A stretch of 20,923 nucleotides of DNA. Source: Saprospiraceae bacterium. Its GTDB lineage: Bacteria; Bacteroidota; Bacteroidia; Bacteroidales; JAIPBB01. Under the pieces are notes generated by a model. The model saw only the letters and a program-made list of their open reading frames with translations. It was not told where the DNA came from and did not search any database. Where the stretch lies: positions 1 through 20,923 of the forward strand of contig JAIPBB010000045.1 in NCBI GenBank assembly GCA_021739805.1. Direction: 5' to 3'. A program made the position numbers and the translations under genes. Shown here in pieces: positions 1-7,876 of the stretch. How positions within the stretch are numbered: the stretch's first letter is position 1; every line of letters starts with the position of its first letter.

Positions 1-1
1 A

Positions 2-52
2 ATTTTAAAAGAAATTAGCGAAATAATAATTACAGAATTAGGAAGATATTAA
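2..52 (+). CDS. 3' tail of an unidentified gene (partial)
   Basis: An open frame runs in from the left edge and ends with TAA at 50-52. The visible 16 residues read ILKEISEIIITELGRY, which looks like the helical end of a soluble protein, but this is too little to name a family. It points in the same direction as the metal-efflux operon that starts 66 bp downstream, so it could be a regulator or an upstream operon member; that is only a guess from position. The frame may be chance, as it is short and only partly in view. Confidence 0.3.
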   Translation: MLKEISEIIITELGRY

Positions 53-75
53 TTCCAACAAACAAAAATTTATCT

Positions 76-83
76 TAACTTTG
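76..83 (+). promoter_or_regulatory. possible -7 box for the efflux operon
   Basis: TAACTTTG matches the Bacteroidetes -7 consensus TAnnTTTG, 35 bp before the pump start codon. No TTG sits 17-23 bp upstream where the -33 box should be, so this is weak. The real promoter could lie upstream of the window if the partial gene is part of the same operon. Confidence 0.25.
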
Positions 84-118
84 ATGAATTCAAACGTCCG
101 AATAAATTTTACAATTAT

Positions 119-3100
119 ATGTTAGAAAAAATTATTGATTTTAGTATCAGAAATAAATTAATAGTTATACTGTTTACACTTACTATAACTGCCTTTGGAG
201 TATTTGCAATTCTTAAAATACCTATTGGGGCAGTGCCGGATATTACCAATAATCAAGTACAGGTAATTACAACTTCGGGGAATTTATCAACCCAGGAAAT
301 CGAGCAATTTATCACAGCTCCTGTTGAACTGGAAATGGCAAACCTGCCGGGAGTTACTGAAATTCGCTCTATTTCAAAATTTGGATTGTCAGTTGTAACC
401 ATTGTTTTTGAAGATAATATTGGAACTTATTTGCCACGTCAGTTGATTGCTGAAAAAATTAAAGCTGCTTCTGCAAATATTCCTGAAGGTTTTGGGAGTC
501 CTGAAATGGGACCAATAACAACAGGTTTAGGCGAAATTTATCAATATACTCTTGATTTAAAACCCGGATATGAAGACAAATATTCGCCTATGGAATTGCG
601 TACAATTCAGGACTGGATTGTGAAACGTCAATTGTCAGGTATAAATGGGGTTGTTGAAGTAAATAGTTGGGGCGGATTTTTAAAACAATATGAAGTTGCT
701 ATTGATCCTTTGCTTTTGCGAAGTTTGGATGTCAGCCTTATGGAAGTGTTTGACGCCTTAAAAGCTAATAATAGTATTTCAGGAGGTGCATATATCGAAA
801 AAACAAACCAAAGCTATTTTATTCGTGGTGATGGACAAGTAAAATCACTTGAAGATATTGAAAATATTGTTGTGAAATCTAATGCCGGAATTCCAATAAT
901 GGTGAAAGATATAGCGAAAATTCATTTTGGATATGCAAATCGTTTTGGAGCAATCACAGCGAATGGCGAAGGCGAAAAAGTGCTTGGCCAAATAATGATG
1001 CTGAAAGATGCAAATTCAAAACTTGTTATTAAAGAAGTAAAGAAACGAGTTGAAGAAATTCAAAAAAACCTACCTGAAGGAGTTTTCATAAATCCAATTT
1101 TAGAGAGAAGTGAATTGATTTCAAAAACATCTTTCACTGTTGTCGAAAACCTGGTTCTTGGCTGCTTGATTGTTATTCTTATAGTCATTCTTTTATTAGG
1201 AAATATAAGGTCTGCACTGGTAATTGCCTCAATGATTCCACTGGCTTTACTATTCACTTTATCAATGATGTATGTTTTTGGAATCGATGCAAATTTAATG
1301 AGTCTTGGAGCATTGGATTTTGGGATTATTATTGATGGAGCAGTTATTATTGTTGAATTTATTGCAATTCGTATTACCACCAGAAAATCAGAAATTGAAA
1401 ACATTAAAGGTTTGGAACGTCAATCCTTAATTGATAAAATCACTTTTAATGGAGCTTCAAAAATGATGAATTCTGCTGTTTTTGGTCAGATAATTATACT
1501 CATCGTTTTTATTCCAATTCTATCACTTAGCGGTGTAGAAGGTAAAATGTTTCGTCCAATGGCCTTGTCGTTTAGTTTTGCCATTATTGGTGCAATGATT
1601 CTTGGTCTAACATGGCTTCCCGTTGCTGCATCACTGTTTTTGAAACCTGAAAAAGAAAACAAAAAAAGTATTTCAAAATGGATAATGAATTTGGCATACA
1701 ATTCTTATGCTCCCGTTATAGCATGGTCGTGTAATCACAAAAGAATTGTTTTAAGTGCGGCAATTGTTTCACTGCTTTTCACTGGTTTTATTTTTACAAG
1801 AATGGGAGGGGAGTTTGTCCCAACTTTAGATGAAGGGGATTTTGTGATTCAACCTGTTTTAAAAACCGGAACTTCTCTTTCGAAAACCGTTGAACTTACA
1901 ACTCAAATGGAAAATATTCTTATTGATAATTTTTCTGAAGTTGATCAAATCGTTTGTCGGATTGGAGCTGCAGAAGTTCCCACCGACCCAATGTCAATGG
2001 AAGAAATTGATATGATAATAAAACTTAAGCCGAAAGGCGAATGGAAAGTTGCGAAAAACAAAGAAGAACTTGCTGATAAATTTAAAGATGCTCTTTCGAT
2101 TATTCCGGGCATAGAATACGAATTTACCCAGCCTATTGAAATGCGTTTTAATGAATTAATCACTGGAGTAAGAGCGGATATTGCTATTAAAATATTTGGT
2201 GAGGATTTGGAATATTTAGATAAAAAAGCAAATGAAATAAAAAATCTTATAGAAGATGTTCCAGGAGCAGCTGATATTATTCTCGAAAAAACAGCAGGTC
2301 TTCCTCAAATGAGCATTAAATACGATAGAGATAAAATTGCTTATTATGGAATGGATATCCAAACCCTAAACTCTTATTTAGCTATGGCATTTGGGGGTGA
2401 AGCAACAGGAAGTGTTTTCGAAGGGGAAAAGCGTTTTGATTTAGTGGTGCGACTTCAAAAAGAAAACCGTATGGATATTGACAATATTCAGCAACTCCAG
2501 GTTCCGTTGGCAAATGGGAAACAAATACCTTTATCAGAACTTGCGGATATTACATTTAATGAAGGGCCTGCGAAAATTTCAAGAGAGAATACTCATCGTC
2601 GTGTGGTTGTCAGTGTGAATGTTAGAAATCGTGATTTACAATCGGTAGTCGAAGACATACGAAGCAAAATTGATAAGAATGTTGTGTTGGAACCGGGAAA
2701 TTATATTAAGTATGGTGGACAATTTGAAAATCTGGAAAATGCAAGCAAACGTTTGTTAATAGCTGTTCCTTTAGCATTATTGCTGATATTTATCTTTCTC
2801 CATTTTGCTTTTAAATCGATGAAAGATGCTATTATGATTTTCACTGCTGTTCCATTGTCAACAGTGGGAGGGGTGCTCTTTTTGTGGATTAGGGGAATGC
2901 CTTTTAGCGTGTCGGCAGGAATTGGTTTTATTGCTCTATTTGGAATTGCAGTACTCAATGGTATTGTTTTGATTGAACATTTAAAAGATTTACAAAATAA
3001 AGGAATGACAAATATGCGTGAACTTATTTTAACGGGAACAAGAGAGCGATTAAGGCCTGTGATTTTAACTGCCGCTGCCGCTGCAATGGGCTTTTTGCCA

Positions 3101-4462
3101 ATGGCAATTTCCACTGGTGCAGGTGCTGAAGTTCAACGTCCTTTGGCTACTGTTGTTATTGGTGGATTGGTGACTTCAACTATGCTGACGATGATTGCTT
3201 TGCCATTATTATTTGAAATATTTTATAATGTTATTGGAATAAAATTCTTTCCGCTTAGGTTTGTAAGATCAAAAGCATGTGTGATAACAACGGTTTTAGT
3301 TTTATTTACTGTTACTTCTTTTGGTCAATCTAAAGAAATTAATTTGGATGATGCAATTCAAATCGCCATTCAAAATAATAAGGAATTGAATGTTTATTCA
3401 TTAAAAGTGAAAGAAAGTGAAGCACTCAAGTCAACAGCTTTTTCGATTGAGAAAACTCAATTTTTTTATGGCTACGACCAGAATAATATTGCAGATAATG
3501 GATATCCTTTGAAAATTTTCGGAGTCGAGCAAAATTTTGAATTTCCAACTGTTTATTTTGCCCGGAAAAGTATTAATGAAAAGAATGTTTTTATAGCAGA
3601 AGCTGAGCGAAAAAGGAAACAGGAGTTAATTATTAAAGAAGTTTCTCAGGCTTATTATGAGATTCAATATTATATGAATGTTAAAAACGCTTACACACAA
3701 ATTGAAAAGCTATACTCAGATTTTACTAAGAAGGCTGAAATCAGTAATAAACAGGGCGATATTAGTAAACTTGATTTACTTAATGCAAAAGCAAAAAATG
3801 ATAAGCTTAAAATTAGAATTAGTGAAATTGATAATAATTCATTTATTGCTAATAGTAAGTTGAAATCTATAATGCAATATGACAGTTCTTATAATATTAC
3901 TCTCGAAGATATTGCATTAGTTTCATTAGAAAATAAAAACAATGAATCAAGCTTAGGTTTTGATATAATGAAAATGAGAACAGATTATCAAAATTCCTTA
4001 CTTAAACTTGAACGAAACCGTTTGCTGCCGGATATTTCATTAAATTATTTTGTTGGTTCAAATCAATATGCCGGTTCGCAAAACTATCAGGGTTTTCAAT
4101 TTGGATTGGGAGTTCCTTTGTTTTATGGCGAACAAAAAGCGAGAATAAAAGCAAATAAAATTGCATTAGATATAAACAAGAATATGCAGGAACAGTTTCT
4201 TATTGAACTTAAATCAAAAGAAATTGAAATGAATTCTGAACTTAATAAATATAAATTATTGATTGAATATTATAATAAATCAGGTAAGGAATTAAGCGAA
4301 GAAATTTTTCGCATTGCTAATTTAAGCTATGAAAAAGGAGAAATAGATTTTTTCCAGTTTGTTATGAGTATTGAAAATGCCTGGTCGATAAAAATTGAAT
4401 ATTTAGAAAACGTTTTTAACTATAATAAACTGGCTTTAGAAATAAATTATTTAAACAAATAA
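119..4462 (+). CDS. CzcA/CusA-family heavy-metal RND pump fused to a TolC-like outer-membrane factor
   Basis: This is the inner-membrane proton-driven pump of a tripartite heavy-metal efflux system, with the outer-membrane channel fused at its C-terminus. Residues 1 to about 1045 are a full RND pump: first membrane helix at 10-33, the large periplasmic loops, and the TM4 signature D400-F-G-I-I-I-D406-G-A-V-I-I-V-E413. That signature carries the acidic proton-relay residues typical of CzcA-type (Zn/Co/Cd/Ni) pumps. Residues about 1054-1070 form a second hydrophobic stretch ending in SFGQ, which looks like a signal peptide buried in the chain. Residues about 1072-1447 resemble a CzcC/TolC-type OEP protein: long helical, coiled-coil segments with no further membrane helices. 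At 1447 residues it equals about 1040 plus 400, the sum of the two usual proteins. ATG at 119 gives the standard N-terminus. The adaptor gene follows 10 bp later. The family is certain; the metal is not, because I see no Met-rich copper sites and only infer a CzcA-like range. Confidence 0.93.
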   Translation: MLEKIIDFSIRNKLIVILFTLTITAFGVFAILKIPIGAVPDITNNQVQVITTSGNLSTQEIEQFITAPVELEMANLPGVTEIRSISKFGLSVVTIVFEDNIGTYLPRQLIAEKIKAASANIPEGFGSPEMGPITTGLGEIYQYTLDLKPGYEDKYSPMELRTIQDWIVKRQLSGINGVVEVNSWGGFLKQYEVAIDPLLLRSLDVSLMEVFDALKANNSISGGAYIEKTNQSYFIRGDGQVKSLEDIENIVVKSNAGIPIMVKDIAKIHFGYANRFGAITANGEGEKVLGQIMMLKDANSKLVIKEVKKRVEEIQKNLPEGVFINPILERSELISKTSFTVVENLVLGCLIVILIVILLLGNIRSALVIASMIPLALLFTLSMMYVFGIDANLMSLGALDFGIIIDGAVIIVEFIAIRITTRKSEIENIKGLERQSLIDKITFNGASKMMNSAVFGQIIILIVFIPILSLSGVEGKMFRPMALSFSFAIIGAMILGLTWLPVAASLFLKPEKENKKSISKWIMNLAYNSYAPVIAWSCNHKRIVLSAAIVSLLFTGFIFTRMGGEFVPTLDEGDFVIQPVLKTGTSLSKTVELTTQMENILIDNFSEVDQIVCRIGAAEVPTDPMSMEEIDMIIKLKPKGEWKVAKNKEELADKFKDALSIIPGIEYEFTQPIEMRFNELITGVRADIAIKIFGEDLEYLDKKANEIKNLIEDVPGAADIILEKTAGLPQMSIKYDRDKIAYYGMDIQTLNSYLAMAFGGEATGSVFEGEKRFDLVVRLQKENRMDIDNIQQLQVPLANGKQIPLSELADITFNEGPAKISRENTHRRVVVSVNVRNRDLQSVVEDIRSKIDKNVVLEPGNYIKYGGQFENLENASKRLLIAVPLALLLIFIFLHFAFKSMKDAIMIFTAVPLSTVGGVLFLWIRGMPFSVSAGIGFIALFGIAVLNGIVLIEHLKDLQNKGMTNMRELILTGTRERLRPVILTAAAAAMGFLPMAISTGAGAEVQRPLATVVIGGLVTSTMLTMIALPLLFEIFYNVIGIKFFPLRFVRSKACVITTVLVLFTVTSFGQSKEINLDDAIQIAIQNNKELNVYSLKVKESEALKSTAFSIEKTQFFYGYDQNNIADNGYPLKIFGVEQNFEFPTVYFARKSINEKNVFIAEAERKRKQELIIKEVSQAYYEIQYYMNVKNAYTQIEKLYSDFTKKAEISNKQGDISKLDLLNAKAKNDKLKIRISEIDNNSFIANSKLKSIMQYDSSYNITLEDIALVSLENKNNESSLGFDIMKMRTDYQNSLLKLERNRLLPDISLNYFVGSNQYAGSQNYQGFQFGLGVPLFYGEQKARIKANKIALDINKNMQEQFLIELKSKEIEMNSELNKYKLLIEYYNKSGKELSEEIFRIANLSYEKGEIDFFQFVMSIENAWSIKIEYLENVFNYNKLALEINYLNK

Positions 4463-4472
4463 AAATCAATAG

Positions 4473-5600
4473 ATGAAAGGATATAAATTAATAATTCCCA
4501 CTTTAATAAGTTTAACTCTGATTTTAAATGCTTGTAAAAATTCATCGGAAACATCAGATGAAAATTCAGTAGAATCAGAAGATTTAATTCAAATCACTCA
4601 AAAGCAATTTGAGAACGATGAAATGACGATAGGAGAAATAAGTACTCAGAATTTTGATAATATCGTTAAATGCAATGGAATTATAAATGCTTCGCCAAAT
4701 GGAATGGCACAAATCAGTTCCCAGATTTCAGGAATAGTCGAAAGCATAAATTGTTCTTTAGGTGATTATGTGAAAAAAGGACAAGTTTTATGTATGCTTT
4801 CAAGTAATGAGTTTATTGAGCTTCAGAAGGATTTTATTGAAAGTGCAGCAAAACTCAAACAATTAGAAGCAGATTATAAACGGAATAAGGATTTATTTAA
4901 AGAGAAAATTGGAGCGGAAAAAGATTTTATTGCTGTTGAAAGTGAATATAAATCAATGAAGGCAAATTATGAATCCTTGAAGCTTCAATTAACGAAAATG
5001 AATTTGAATGTTTCAAAAATTGAAACAGCTGAGCTTTATTCGGAATTTCCAATTGTTGCACCCATAAATGCTTATGTTACATCCCAAAATATTGTTTTGG
5101 GACAATTTGCTGAGAAACAAGAAATTCTTATGGAAATAGTTGATGTTAAACAACTTCAATTGCAATTATCAGTTTTTGAAAAAGATATAAACTATTTAGA
5201 TATAGGCCAGGAAATACAATTCAACACTTCAGGAAATTCTGATTCCATTTATACAGCAAAAATTAGCTCAATAGGAAAAACTATTGATGAAGAATCAAGG
5301 ACAATTAAGTGCATTGCGAATATCATAAGTAAAAAGGAAAATTTGATAAATCATTCTTTTGTAGAAGCGAAAATTATTGTTAAGCAAAGGAAAGTTAAGG
5401 CTTTGCCATCTGAAGCTATTTTGAAATCAGCTAATGATTATTTTGTTTTGGCAGTCGAAAAAACAGAAAACAACATCTATTATTTAAGGAAAGTAAAAGT
5501 TGATATTGGAATGACCTTTAATGGTTTTACAGAAATTCTCAATAATGAAAATTTGAAAAAAGTACTGACTGCGGGGGTTTATAATATTGTGATTGAGTAA
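4473..5600 (+). CDS. CzcB/CusB-family RND periplasmic adaptor lipoprotein
   Basis: This is the membrane-fusion protein that links the RND pump to its outer-membrane channel in the periplasm. The N-terminus is a lipoprotein signal with lipobox LNAC, so Cys21 should be acylated and the protein tethered to a membrane. A biotinyl-lipoyl-like half-motif lies around residues 79-104 (SGIVESINCSLGDYVKKGQVL). A helical coiled-coil hairpin follows at about 106-182, then the second lipoyl half (FPIVAPINAYVTSQNIVLGQFAEKQ, about 191-215), and beta-barrel and membrane-proximal domains to residue 375. There is no His-rich or Met-rich N-terminal metal-binding extension, so the metal cannot be read from it. 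It starts 10 bp after the pump stop codon and is almost certainly co-transcribed. Size is normal for the family. Confidence 0.9.
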   Translation: MKGYKLIIPTLISLTLILNACKNSSETSDENSVESEDLIQITQKQFENDEMTIGEISTQNFDNIVKCNGIINASPNGMAQISSQISGIVESINCSLGDYVKKGQVLCMLSSNEFIELQKDFIESAAKLKQLEADYKRNKDLFKEKIGAEKDFIAVESEYKSMKANYESLKLQLTKMNLNVSKIETAELYSEFPIVAPINAYVTSQNIVLGQFAEKQEILMEIVDVKQLQLQLSVFEKDINYLDIGQEIQFNTSGNSDSIYTAKISSIGKTIDEESRTIKCIANIISKKENLINHSFVEAKIIVKQRKVKALPSEAILKSANDYFVLAVEKTENNIYYLRKVKVDIGMTFNGFTEILNNENLKKVLTAGVYNIVIE

Positions 5601-5626
5601 TATATTGATACAAACCTTAATAGAAA

Positions 5627-6451
5627 ATGAAAATCGAAAAGTTAAAAAATTATAATCAAAAGATTTTAGCAATATTTGGAACACTATTAATATTAATAGT
5701 AGTAGTTGTGATTGTTTGGTCATTAACAGAATATTTTCGAAGCTTTAGGTATGCTTATACTCCTAATGAATCAGTAATAGTATCTGAAGAAGTGGCTGTT
5801 GACAATTTTGAAAATAATATTCGTACTCATAAAATTAGTATTGAAGATTTTGAACTTATAGATACTTTAAGACGTTTATTTTTAATTCCAGTGTCTCAAA
5901 CATCACTTGAAATGGAAGAAGCCATATTCAAATATAGTAGAAATTCTGGAGAGACTGATGGCTTATTAAATTTGTATGGTGGGAACTCAAACTTTTATTA
6001 TGGACAACAATCATTCAATAATGCCCTTATTTATGATTCAAAAGATGGTTCTATGATTAAGCTATTTGACAAAAGAGTGAGTATTAGTAATATGTATATT
6101 GAGAAGAAATATGATGAAACTTTTATATTATTTGCAGTAATTGACAAAGATACCTATCAGGATAAAATATTAGATAAGGATGATTATAAAACTCTCTGTA
6201 TATATTCAACGAAAACAGAAACAATCAAAGCTATACTAAATGAAAATGCTGACTTTAAAGAATATTATTTTTTAGAAGGTAAAGAACATATGATTATCAA
6301 ATATGGAATTGATACGAATAAGGATGGAACTTGCAATTGGGATGAACCAACTGTATTGAAAAGATATTCTATGAAAGATGATAAATTAGAACCTTTAGTT
6401 AGCAATGATTTATATAATGAGCTTCAAGATTTACTTGATGGCAAAGAATAA
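5627..6451 (+). CDS. membrane-anchored protein of unknown function with an EF-hand-like loop
   Basis: I do not recognise the family. The 274-residue protein has one strong membrane helix near the N-terminus (about residues 12-36, rich in I, L and V) and then a soluble part, most likely periplasmic. Residues 229-240 read DTNKDGTCNWDE, which fits the 12-position EF-hand loop: acidic or amide ligands at 1, 3, 5 and 9, Gly at 6 and Glu at 12. Cys at position 8, usually Ile/Leu/Val, departs from the classic form. A second acidic stretch around residues 180-190 (DKDTYQDKILDKDDY) looks like a degenerate relative. The rest alternates short beta-rich segments such as LYGGNSNFYYGQQSFNNAL. The gene begins 26 bp after the adaptor, so it may share the operon, but nothing in the sequence ties it to metal efflux. 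Confidence 0.6.
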   Translation: MKIEKLKNYNQKILAIFGTLLILIVVVVIVWSLTEYFRSFRYAYTPNESVIVSEEVAVDNFENNIRTHKISIEDFELIDTLRRLFLIPVSQTSLEMEEAIFKYSRNSGETDGLLNLYGGNSNFYYGQQSFNNALIYDSKDGSMIKLFDKRVSISNMYIEKKYDETFILFAVIDKDTYQDKILDKDDYKTLCIYSTKTETIKAILNENADFKEYYFLEGKEHMIIKYGIDTNKDGTCNWDEPTVLKRYSMKDDKLEPLVSNDLYNELQDLLDGKE

Positions 6452-6533
6452 TTATTTTATTTTAAGTTTTCTTACAAATATCATTTTTACTTTTCTTAAA
6501 GTATTTAATATTTGCTTCTTTCAAGTTTAAAAA

Positions 6534-6965
6534 ATGGAAACAAAAGAAAGATTAAATTTAGTTGCCGCATGTGGTATTGATTGTGGAATTTGCGAATTAT
6601 ATATATGTAAAGATAACAAACAACTTTACGATTATTTAATTTCAATAGGAATTCCGGAAAGTAAAATTCCATGCGAAGGATGTCGTGCAAATCATGGAAA
6701 TTGTCCCATTCATCCTGAAGCATGCGAAACCTATAAATGTGTAAATTCAAAAAAGCTTGAATTTTGTTGTGAATGCAATGAGTTTCCATGTGTTATGTTA
6801 AATCCTGCAGCCGATAGAGCTGACAAACTACCACATAATTTGAAAGTTTTCAATTTATGTAAGATTAAAAATTCAGGTTTAGAAGCTTTCGTAAAAGAAT
6901 CCCCGGAAATCAAAAACAAATACTTTAAGGGGGAAATGGTGATTGGGAAAGGACCGCAGTTGTAA
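6534..6965 (+). CDS. DUF3795 Cys-rich protein
   Basis: A 143-residue cytoplasmic protein (no signal peptide) with 14 cysteines, nearly all in the first 110 residues. The pattern CGIDCGICELYIC (residues 13-25), CEGC (47-50), C57, C64, C69, FCCECNEFPC (77-86) matches the DUF3795 family, whose members carry C-G-x-D-C-G-x-C and C-x-C-x-E-F-P-C. The arrangement suggests binding of zinc or an iron-sulfur cluster, but no reaction is established for the family. It stands alone: 82 bp after the previous gene and followed by an AT-rich repeat that starts 5 bp after its stop codon. ATG at 6534 is the natural start, since the conserved motif begins at residue 13. Confidence 0.82.
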   Translation: METKERLNLVAACGIDCGICELYICKDNKQLYDYLISIGIPESKIPCEGCRANHGNCPIHPEACETYKCVNSKKLEFCCECNEFPCVMLNPAADRADKLPHNLKVFNLCKIKNSGLEAFVKESPEIKNKYFKGEMVIGKGPQL

Positions 6966-6970
6966 ATTTG

Positions 6971-7008
6971 AAATTCCAAAGCACAAAAATCAAATAACAA
7001 ATAAATCC
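6971..7008 (+). repeat. 38-bp dispersed repeat, copy 1
   Basis: This stretch matches the reverse complement of 18572-18609 at 34 of 38 positions without gaps. It contains two copies of the heptad CAAATAA (6991-7004). It begins exactly 5 nt after the DUF3795 stop codon. Copy 2 begins exactly 5 nt after the rseC stop codon, also on the coding strand of that gene. Intergenic AT-rich DNA continues to 7173 and includes the CTTCGGA heptads. Confidence 0.75.
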
Positions 7009-7042
7009 CAAGCTCCAAATTTTAAATTCCAAACAGGACTAA

Positions 7043-7069
7043 CTTCCGTCTTCGGACTTCGGACTTCCA
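7043..7069 (+). repeat. heptad tandem repeat CTTCSGW
   Basis: Units CTTCCGT, CTTCGGA, CTTCGGA and a partial CTTCCA follow one another at exact 7-bp spacing. The array is more GC-rich than its AT-rich surroundings and lies in the gap between the DUF3795 gene and the next gene. I see no promoter or terminator inside it. Confidence 0.7.
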
Positions 7070-7173
7070 GCCCTAAATTCATTATAAAAGTAATTTTTTC
7101 TCAAAATTTATGGAATCCTAAAACTAATTGTATCTAATACTTGCATTTTAAGTATTAACCAAATTTTATCCAA

Positions 7174-7563
7174 ATGAAAACATTAGTATTGCTATTATTA
7201 GCGACATTTTGCACTCAAATTAACTGTATCTCTCAAAACAGAATTTCTACCTGGGATATTGAAAAAATCACATCAATTCAGCTTGAGATTAGAACAAGTA
7301 GTGGAGAACTTGAAAGCAAGGTTTTTGCTGACAAGGAAAAAATTAATAAAATAATGAATTTCCTTCAGCAAGTAGATTTCAAGGAATATGTTGTTAAAAA
7401 TGAAGTTGTCCATCCACGTGAGCACTGGAATTATAAAATAATTTTTACAGGACAAAGAGACCAAATTTTCATTTATGATGATTTTGCTTTTATTGGAAAA
7501 ACAAGATTTCTTGTCGATAAAAAAGTTTCAATTGATTTTGCCAAACTAATTGAACAACTTTAA
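7174..7563 (+). CDS. small exported protein of unknown function
   Basis: I do not recognise the family. The 129-residue protein begins MKTLVLLLLATFCTQINC, a clear signal peptide. A cysteine at residue 18 could make it a lipoprotein, though the preceding residues (QIN) are a poor lipobox. The mature part alternates predicted strands and helices: ISTWDIEKITSIQLEIRTSS, a helix with KEKINKIMNFLQQ, a strand pair YKIIFTG / DQIFIYDDFAFIG, and a C-terminal helix SIDFAKLIEQL. This suggests a compact alpha/beta domain. It has no operon partner, lying about 200 bp after the DUF3795 gene and 116 bp before the small lipoprotein gene. Confidence 0.6.
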   Translation: MKTLVLLLLATFCTQINCISQNRISTWDIEKITSIQLEIRTSSGELESKVFADKEKINKIMNFLQQVDFKEYVVKNEVVHPREHWNYKIIFTGQRDQIFIYDDFAFIGKTRFLVDKKVSIDFAKLIEQL

Positions 7564-7620
7564 GATAACTAAATTTATCCTTTAGTGTATTTCCTGAAAA
7601 CCATTATTACAAATTGGTAA

Positions 7621-7653
7621 TTGTATTTTGTTAAAAATAAAATTCTACATTTG
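7621..7653 (+). promoter_or_regulatory. Bacteroidetes-type promoter for the small lipoprotein gene
   Basis: TTG at 7621-7623 and TACATTTG at 7646-7653 match the -33 TTG and -7 TAnnTTTG boxes of the Bacteroidetes primary sigma factor, with 22 bp between them. A nearer TTTG (7627-7630) leaves only 15 bp. Transcription would start around 7660, leaving a leader of about 20 nt before the ATG at 7680. Confidence 0.6.
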
Positions 7654-7679
7654 TCAATTAAATAACAAATTTTTGACAC

Positions 7680-7847
7680 ATGAAAAAAGTCAGTTTATTT
7701 ATTATGGTTATCATTTTGAGTGGATTACTGCATAGTTGTGTTTCACACAGAAATAGATGTGCCGCTTTTAGTTATAAACCCAAAGTGGAAAAACAGGATT
7801 CTGATATTCCTGTTATCCAAAGTGTAGAAGTATCTGCTGAAAATTAA
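7680..7847 (+). CDS. 55-residue putative lipoprotein
   Basis: A short gene with a good case for being real: a basic start MKKVSLF, a hydrophobic core to about residue 17, then LLHSC, a lipobox-like motif placing the acylated cysteine at position 20. The mature peptide would be 36 residues and carries the short motif RCAAFSY (26-32) with a second cysteine. Similar Cys-Ala/Pro-Ala-Tyr/Phe motifs occur, from memory, in small Bacteroidetes lipoproteins of unknown role. A matching promoter lies 27 bp upstream and a perfect palindrome overlaps the stop codon. Function unknown. Its size would lead many gene finders to miss it. Confidence 0.65.
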   Translation: MKKVSLFIMVIILSGLLHSCVSHRNRCAAFSYKPKVEKQDSDIPVIQSVEVSAEN

Positions 7848-7867
7848 TGCCGATAGCTATCGGCATT
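7846..7867. terminator. perfect palindrome, likely bidirectional terminator
   Basis: An uninterrupted 22-bp palindrome (arms 7846-7856 and 7857-7867, core GCCGATAGCTATCGGC) sits between two converging genes and touches the stop codon of the lipoprotein gene. The converging ATPase gene ends 10 bp away. The T-tract is weak on both sides (AAATTTATT on one, AATTTTC on the other), so intrinsic termination is inferred mainly from structure and position. A binding site for a dimeric protein is the alternative. Confidence 0.6.
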
Positions 7868-7876
7868 GAAATAAAT

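Noticed and set aside
2701..3114. 137-codon antisense ORF inside the RND pump gene
   Set aside because: It is a shadow of the strongly coding + strand frame and has no recognisable features of its own.
6943..7137. 64-codon ORF on the + strand overlapping the end of the DUF3795 gene
   Set aside because: It runs through the 38-bp repeat and the CTTCGGA heptads; its product is low-complexity and has no domain-like pattern.
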